From Paracidovorax wautersii (lineage in GTDB: Bacteria > Pseudomonadota > Gammaproteobacteria > Burkholderiales > Burkholderiaceae_C): a stretch of 64,000 nt of DNA. The stretch covers positions 992,001-1,056,000 of the forward strand of contig NZ_JAVIZX010000001.1 in NCBI RefSeq assembly GCF_031453675.1, read 5' to 3'. Shown one piece after another: positions 59,025 to 64,000 of the stretch. The translations under genes were made by a program, and so were the position numbers. The notes below the pieces were generated by a model. That model was not told where the DNA came from. It ran no database searches and saw only the letters and a list, made by a program, of their open reading frames with translations. How positions within the stretch are numbered: the first letter of the stretch is position 1; every line of letters begins with the position of its first letter.

Positions 59025-60372
59025 GACTGAAGAACACTCCGGTGCGATCCGCGTCTTCCACATCCAGCCCGGGTCCGCGCGCGAGCTGACGCAGCTGCCC
59101 ACCGCCCTGCCCCCGCAGGGCTTTCTGTGGATCTCCTGCACCCGCCCGGCCTTCAGCGCCGAACTGCCGCGGCTGCAGGCCGCGCTGCAGGCCACGGCCG
59201 GCCTGCAGCTGGTGGACCTGCACATCTCCGACCTGCTCAACGCGCAGCTGCCCTCGCACTACGACTACACCTCGCAGTACGACCTGCTGGTCTTTCGCCG
59301 GCTCACGGCCACCCAATGCGACACCGCGCTCGCGCCGGTGGCAGGCCCGGCGCCCGCCACGGCAGCCGCCCCCGGCGCCACCGACGCTGCCGCACAGCGG
59401 CGGGGCGGCCCGCCCGTCCTGCGGCGCATCGACACCAGCCCGGTCGGCTTCGCCGTATTCGACCAGGTGCTGCTGACGGTGCACCCCGTGGACTGCACCG
59501 TGCGGGACGCCTACGCCGCACGCCTGCTGGCGCCCCCCCAGTCCGGCACGCCCGCACCGGCGGCCCCCGCCGCTGCCGCATCCCCATCCGCCAGCGAGCA
59601 CGCGGCCACCGCCGCCACGGTGGCACCCGATGCCGCGCCACCCCACGGCGCACTCCTGCACCACACCCCGCCGGCAGCCATTGCGGCCGTCACCCCGGCC
59701 GAGACCGTGGCGCGCGATCTGCGCAATGGCGCATCGGCCAACACCCGCTTGCCGGCCAGCCCGGCCGACCTGATGCTGCGCGTGGTCAACCTGATCGTGG
59801 ACAACTACCTCGACCTGCGCCGTGAGCTGTCGCGCCAGCTCGACCACTGGCAGGGCGAGCTGCTCAAGCCGCGCGCGCGCTTCGCCAACTGGAGCGCCCT
59901 GCTGGACGCACGCCTCACGCTGCACCAGCTCGACGAGATCTGCGAAGACCAGCGCGCCGCCGTGCAGGACTGGGTGGACACGCTGGAGACCTGGGCCGTG
60001 CCCGACAACCTGGCCGCGCTGCGCGAACTGGACCTGCTCAAGGTGCGCAGCCGCGACGTGCTGGAGCACATCGAGCGCGTGGTGCACCACGTGCGCCGGC
60101 TGGAGCAGAGCACCGAGACGGCCGTGCAGATGCACTTCAGCGTGCAGAGCAACCGCACCAACGACATCATGCGCACGCTCACGGCCCTCACCGCCGTGTT
60201 CCTGCCGCTGAACCTGATCGCCGGCATCTTCGGCATGAACTTCGAGTTCATTCCGCTGGTGCACAAACAGGACGGCTTCTGGTGGGCCATGGGCTCGATG
60301 ACGGTGATCGCCGTCGCCCTGGTGGCGCTGTTCTGGCGCAAGCGCTACCTGGCCCGCACCGGGCAGCACTGA
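59023..60372 (+). CDS. CorA-family divalent-metal transporter
   Basis: 449 aa from a TTG start (MTEEHSGAIRVFH). Long cytosolic N-domain with a low-complexity Ala/Pro insert near residues 105-240, a long helical stalk, and two C-terminal membrane helices. The selectivity motif GMN is in GIFGMNFEF. Likely magnesium or zinc/cobalt transport. The insert is unusual in length for CorA. No clear ribosome site is seen because repeat copy 6 occupies the leader. Confidence 0.9.
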   Translation: MTEEHSGAIRVFHIQPGSARELTQLPTALPPQGFLWISCTRPAFSAELPRLQAALQATAGLQLVDLHISDLLNAQLPSHYDYTSQYDLLVFRRLTATQCDTALAPVAGPAPATAAAPGATDAAAQRRGGPPVLRRIDTSPVGFAVFDQVLLTVHPVDCTVRDAYAARLLAPPQSGTPAPAAPAAAASPSASEHAATAATVAPDAAPPHGALLHHTPPAAIAAVTPAETVARDLRNGASANTRLPASPADLMLRVVNLIVDNYLDLRRELSRQLDHWQGELLKPRARFANWSALLDARLTLHQLDEICEDQRAAVQDWVDTLETWAVPDNLAALRELDLLKVRSRDVLEHIERVVHHVRRLEQSTETAVQMHFSVQSNRTNDIMRTLTALTAVFLPLNLIAGIFGMNFEFIPLVHKQDGFWWAMGSMTVIAVALVALFWRKRYLARTGQH

Positions 60373-60425
60373 CGCGGGCGCGCCCTTTCCTCCCGTCCCC
60401 CTCTGCCCTTGCCCCCACGCTCGCC

Positions 60426-61166
60426 ATGTCCGTGCCCCCTGCCCGCCCCCTGCTCATCCTCAAGACGGGCGACACCTTTCCGCCGCTGCGCGCGCAGGCC
60501 GGCGGCGACTTCGAGGACTGGGTCCGCGCCGGGCTGGGCGACGACGGTGCGCTGCCCGTGCGGGTGATCGACACGCGCCACGGCGCCGACCTGCCCGCAC
60601 CGCACACGGTGGCCGGCGCCGTGGTGACCGGATCGCATGCCATGGTGTCCGACCGCGAGGCATGGAGCGAAGCCCTGGGCGGCTGGCTGGCGGACGCGGT
60701 GCGCCAGCAGACGCCGGTGCTGGGCATCTGCTACGGGCACCAGCTGCTGGCCCATGCGCTGGGCGGCGAGGTGGGCTACCACCCGGGCGGACTGGAGATC
60801 GGCACGGTGGAGGTCGAGCCGACCCCCAACGCCGCGGCCGATGCCCTGCTGGGCGCCCTGCCCCCGCGCTTCGCCGCGCAGGTCGTTCACCACCAGTCCG
60901 TGCGGACCCTGCCGCCCGGCGCCGTGCCGCTGGCGCGCAATGCCCACGAGCCGCACCAGGCCTACCGCATCGGCCCCTGCGCCTGGGGCGTGCAGTTCCA
61001 TCCGGAGTTCAGCGCGGACGCCATGCGCGGCTACATCGACGCGCTGGAGCCCACGCTGAACGCCGCCGGCCACCGCGCCGCGGTCCTGCGCGCGGGCGTG
61101 CAAGCCACGCCCGAGGCGGCGGCCTTGCTCGGCCGCTTCGCGCGGCTGTGTGCCGCCACGGCCTGA
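60426..61166 (+). CDS. Class I glutamine amidotransferase-like protein
   Basis: 246 aa. Catalytic cysteine in GICYGHQLLA, histidine and glutamate in GVQFHPEFS. A single GATase domain like GuaA N-terminal homologues; acceptor substrate unknown. It follows corA by 53 bp in the same direction. Confidence 0.88.
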   Translation: MSVPPARPLLILKTGDTFPPLRAQAGGDFEDWVRAGLGDDGALPVRVIDTRHGADLPAPHTVAGAVVTGSHAMVSDREAWSEALGGWLADAVRQQTPVLGICYGHQLLAHALGGEVGYHPGGLEIGTVEVEPTPNAAADALLGALPPRFAAQVVHHQSVRTLPPGAVPLARNAHEPHQAYRIGPCAWGVQFHPEFSADAMRGYIDALEPTLNAAGHRAAVLRAGVQATPEAAALLGRFARLCAATA

Positions 61167-61227
61167 CCCCTCACTCCGGCTGACCAGTCTCACCTGAAGG
61201 TGCCCGACCAGCACCTCGGCCCAGCCC

Positions 61228-61254
61228 TTGACTTGACAATACTTGTCTAGTCAA
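61228..61254. promoter_or_regulatory. Putative MarR operator
   Basis: TTGACTTGACAA and TTGTCTAGTCAA form a 12-3-12 dyad with one mismatch, 14 bp before the marR start. It likely lets the MarR protein repress its own efflux operon. Confidence 0.72.
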
Positions 61255-61268
61255 TTATTGTTGCGGCC

Positions 61269-61769
61269 ATGACTGACACAACAGCATCCAAGCGTGCCCA
61301 GCCCCGCTTCGTCCCGGAAGAAAGCGTCGGCTACCAGATGCGCCGCATCGTCACCTTGATCGGCCTGGAAGTCGAACGCCGCATGGAGCCACTGGGCCTG
61401 ACCGATGCCCAGTGGAAGCCGCTGCTACGGCTGAGCCTGCAGGACGGCGCCACGGCCGCCAACTTGGCGCGCTTGTGCCACCTGGATGCCGGCGGCATGA
61501 CGCGCCTGCTGGACCGGTTGGAAGCCAAGGGCCTGTGCCAGCGCGAGCGCTCGCAGGAAGACCGCCGCGTCGTCCACATCGCGCTTACCGAAGAAGGCCA
61601 CGCTGCGGCCGCTCAGATCCCCGAGCAGCTGGAAAGCATCCATTCCGTGGCGCTCCAGGGCTTTTCGGCCGAGGAACGCGCGCAGCTGTCCGGCTTCATG
61701 GAACGCCTGTACGCCAATGTGCAGACCTTCGGCACGGGGGGCTGCATGGAGCCGGACACCCAGCCGTAA
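61269..61769 (+). CDS. MarR-family regulator of the efflux operon
   Basis: 166 aa winged-HTH protein: QWKPLLRLSLQDGATAANLARLCHLDAGGMTRLLDRLEAKGL, then the wing RERSQEDRRVVHIALTEEG (landmarks near residues 56-117). It probably represses the downstream nodT-emrA genes until a drug-like ligand binds. A dyad operator lies just upstream. Confidence 0.93.
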   Translation: MTDTTASKRAQPRFVPEESVGYQMRRIVTLIGLEVERRMEPLGLTDAQWKPLLRLSLQDGATAANLARLCHLDAGGMTRLLDRLEAKGLCQRERSQEDRRVVHIALTEEGHAAAAQIPEQLESIHSVALQGFSAEERAQLSGFMERLYANVQTFGTGGCMEPDTQP

Positions 61770-61811
61770 GGCGCGCTCCGCCCACCCCTTTGTCACCGAG
61801 AGCCCAACAAC

Positions 61812-63362
61812 ATGCAAAACCACACCCTCTCTCACCCTGAAACCCCGGCGCCCGCGCCGGCAGGGCGCTGGCGCGAAGGCGCCGCGCTGTACTTCGGCAC
61901 GCTGGCCCTGGCGCTCATCGCCCTGCCCGGCCTCACCGGTTGCGCCGACATGTCCGGCATTGCGTCCAGGGCGCAGATGCGCGATGCCGCCTCGGTGGGC
62001 CTGGGCGCATCCGCACCGGCCGCGGCCGCACCGGGCACGCTGCAGGTCGATGGCGCCGTGTCCACCGACTGGTGGCGCGGCTTCGGCGATGCGCAGCTCG
62101 ACGCGCTGGTGCAGCAGGCCTTGGCCACCAGCCCCAACCTGAAGGGCGCCGAGGCCCGCATCGCCCGCGCCACCGCGTTTGCCGAAACCGCACGCGCCGC
62201 CCAGGGCCCGCAGCTCAATGGCAGCCTGGACGCGAACCGCCAGCTCTACAGCCAGAACGGCGCCTACCCCGCCACCCAGGCCGGCCGCATCCTGAGTGTG
62301 GAGACGGCCCGGCTCACCGGCAGCTGGGAGATCGACTTCTTCGGCAAGAACCGGTCGGCCCTGGCAGCCGCCATCGGCGGAGCCAACGCCGCCCAGGCCG
62401 ATGCCGAGGCCGCGCGCCTGCTGCTGGCCGCCAACGTGGCGCACCAGTACCTGCAACTGGCCCGCCAGCAGGCGCAGCTGCAGGTGGCCGAGCGCACGCT
62501 GGCCCAGCGCACCGAGACCCTGAAGCTGGTGCAAGGCCGCCTGGACGCCGGGCTGGACACGCAGTTGGAGCTGCGCCAGAGCGAGGGCGGCCTGCCCGAG
62601 GCGCGCCAGCAGATCGAGGCCCTGCGCGAGCAGATGGCGCTGACGCGCAACGCGCTGGGCGCGCTGGTGGGTGACCCAAATGCCGCACAAACGCTTGTTC
62701 CACCTGCGCTGACAGCTATCCAATCGGTAGCAATACCCGCCACGCTGCCGGCCGACCTGCTGGGCCGCCGGCCCGATGTGGCCGCCGCCCGCTGGCGCGT
62801 GGAGGCGGCCACGCAGGACGTGGCCGTGGCCCGGGCGCAGTTCTATCCCAACGTGAGCCTGACCGCCTTCGTCGGCCTGTCCAGCCTCGGCATCGACCAC
62901 TTCCTCGAAGCGGGCAGCAAGGAGTGGGGCCTGGGCCCGGCCGTGCGCCTGCCGATCTTCGACTCGGGCCGGCTGCGCGCCAACCTGCGCGGCAAGTCCG
63001 CCGACCTGGACGCCGCCATCGAGAGCTACAACAGCGCGCTGATCGACGCCGTGCACGACGCGGCCGACCAGTTGGCCTCCACGGCGTCCATCGACCGCCA
63101 GCGGGCGGAGCAGGCCCAGGCACAGGAAGCCGCCGAAGGCGCCTACGCCATCGCCCGCCAGCGCTACGAAGCCGGGCTGGGCAACTACCTGAACGTGCTG
63201 ACGGCCGAGACCAATGTGCTGGCCCAGCGCCGCCAGGCCGTGGACCTGGACGCCCGTCGGCTCGACAACCAGGTGGCGCTGATGCGCGCGCTGGGCGGCG
63301 GCTACCAAGCCGCCCCGGTGGCCACCGCCGCTGCAGCAGCCATCACGGCCACAGCCCACTGA
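61812..63362 (+). CDS. Outer-membrane efflux channel, NodT/OprM type
   Basis: 516 aa. An N-terminal signal with lipobox-like LTGC gives a lipid-anchored TolC-family channel. Two repeats of the channel domain are visible (WWRGFGDAQLDALVQQAL, and LLGRRPDVAAARWRVEAATQDVAVARAQFYPNVSL as landmark residues about 317-351). It exports drugs with the EmrA-type adaptor that follows. Near residues 290-307 the coding sequence contains a copy of the dispersed repeat. Confidence 0.94.
   Translation: MQNHTLSHPETPAPAPAGRWREGAALYFGTLALALIALPGLTGCADMSGIASRAQMRDAASVGLGASAPAAAAPGTLQVDGAVSTDWWRGFGDAQLDALVQQALATSPNLKGAEARIARATAFAETARAAQGPQLNGSLDANRQLYSQNGAYPATQAGRILSVETARLTGSWEIDFFGKNRSALAAAIGGANAAQADAEAARLLLAANVAHQYLQLARQQAQLQVAERTLAQRTETLKLVQGRLDAGLDTQLELRQSEGGLPEARQQIEALREQMALTRNALGALVGDPNAAQTLVPPALTAIQSVAIPATLPADLLGRRPDVAAARWRVEAATQDVAVARAQFYPNVSLTAFVGLSSLGIDHFLEAGSKEWGLGPAVRLPIFDSGRLRANLRGKSADLDAAIESYNSALIDAVHDAADQLASTASIDRQRAEQAQAQEAAEGAYAIARQRYEAGLGNYLNVLTAETNVLAQRRQAVDLDARRLDNQVALMRALGGGYQAAPVATAAAAAITATAH
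62678..62733 (+). repeat. Dispersed repeat copy 7, inside a coding region
   Basis: AAATGCCGCACAAACGCTTG, GCGCTGACAGCTATCCAATC and GGTAGCAAT follow the family order but are more diverged. It is read in frame as part of the efflux channel without a stop. Confidence 0.55.
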
Positions 63363-63438
63363 GCGCCGGCTCCACGCCGCATCCACCGCTCGCCAGAACA
63401 AGACAGACAGAACCGTCCTCCCGCAGGAGCCCCTGACC

Positions 63439-64000
63439 ATGACCGCATCGCAAAACACCGCATCCGCCGCCCCCGCTGCCGGCAATCCGCAACGCCGCAA
63501 GGCCCTCACCGCCCTGGCCGCCGCCGTCGTGCTGGCCGGCGGCGCCTGGGGCCTGTATGAATGGCTGGTAGCCAGCCACTACGAGAACACCGACAACGCC
63601 TACGTGCAGGGCAACGTCATCCAGATCACGCCGCAGACGGGCGGCACGGTGATGTCCATCCTGGCCGACGACACCGACTTCGTGAAGGCCGGCGCGCCGC
63701 TGGTGCAGCTGGACCCGGCCGACGCCCGCGTCGCCCTGGAGCAGGCCGAGGCCAACCTGGCCCAGGCCGTGCGCCAGGCGCGCACGCTGTACGCCAACAA
63801 CGGCTCGCTGGCCGCGCAGGTCAGCCTGCGGCAGGCGGACGTGGCCAAGGCCCAGTCCGATGTGGCCCGCGCACAGGACGACCTGCGCCGCCGCCAGGCG
63901 CTGACCGGCAATGGCGCAGTCAGCAAGGAAGAGCTCAACCACGCGCAGAGCCAGCTGGAATCCGCCCGTACCGCGCTGGCCGCGGCGCAGGCCGGCGTGG
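63439..64000 (+). CDS. EmrA/HlyD-type membrane fusion protein (cut by window edge)
   Basis: First 187 residues only; the gene continues beyond the window. N-terminal cytoplasmic tail, one membrane helix (ALTALAAAVVLAGGAWGLY), then the lipoyl-like NAYVQGNVIQITPQTGGTV and a coiled coil (VALEQAEANLAQAVRQART). It links an inner-membrane pump, probably EmrB-like and next in the operon, to the outer-membrane channel. Confidence 0.93.
   Translation, partial: MTASQNTASAAPAAGNPQRRKALTALAAAVVLAGGAWGLYEWLVASHYENTDNAYVQGNVIQITPQTGGTVMSILADDTDFVKAGAPLVQLDPADARVALEQAEANLAQAVRQARTLYANNGSLAAQVSLRQADVAKAQSDVARAQDDLRRRQALTGNGAVSKEELNHAQSQLESARTALAAAQAGV

Overview
The window is high-GC betaproteobacterial chromosome. 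The lipoyl synthase, the PTS genes, the S10 and str ribosomal operons, hemB/hemJ and a family of short AGCTAT...ATAGCAA intergenic repeats point to the Comamonadaceae (Acidovorax-like). This assignment is inference from protein and repeat character, not from a search.

Layout. (1) 1-984 is the 3' part of lipA. (2) 966-36710 is one large Tn7-like transposon of 35,745 bp. It lies inside the stop codon of lipA and is flanked by a perfect 5-bp duplication (GTCTG, 961-965 and 36711-36715). Its core genes tnsA, tnsB, tnsC/tniB and tniQ are at the right end on the minus strand, and a TnsE-like gene is at the left end. The cargo, left to right, is: a PD-(D/E)XK-like protein with a coupled mini-gene, an XRE regulator, a membrane protein, a metallophosphoesterase, a DUF3606 protein, an unusual EEP-ligase-polymerase fusion related to LigD, a chemoreceptor, a hybrid histidine kinase, an FNR-type regulator, a gamma-glutamyltransferase, response-regulator and kinase genes (some broken), a secreted nuclease (frameshifted), an SOS-controlled imuA-imuB-dnaE2 mutasome, and an arsRCBH arsenic operon. 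(3) 36716 onward is core chromosome again. It starts with the displaced lipA terminator, then ptsI-ptsH-EIIA, a lipoprotein, a thioredoxin-like protein, cytochromes, a peroxiredoxin, the S10 operon from rpsQ back to rpsJ, then tuf-fusA-rpsG-rpsL, a D-Ala-D-Ala carboxypeptidase, a hydrolase, a VanZ-type protein, hemJ/hemB, a CorA-type transporter, a glutamine amidotransferase, and the start of a marR-nodT-emrA efflux operon that runs off the right edge.

How it works together. The transposon looks like a stress and genome-plasticity package: sensing (chemoreceptor, kinases, FNR), DNA repair or mutagenesis (ligase-polymerase fusion, SOS mutasome), nucleases and arsenic resistance. No ku gene is visible beside the LigD-like gene.

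Caution. Several genes carry small indels (tnsB twice, a histidine kinase, the secreted nuclease and the essential fusA). The fusA case makes sequencing or assembly error a serious explanation for all of them. No tRNA, rRNA or CRISPR array was seen.
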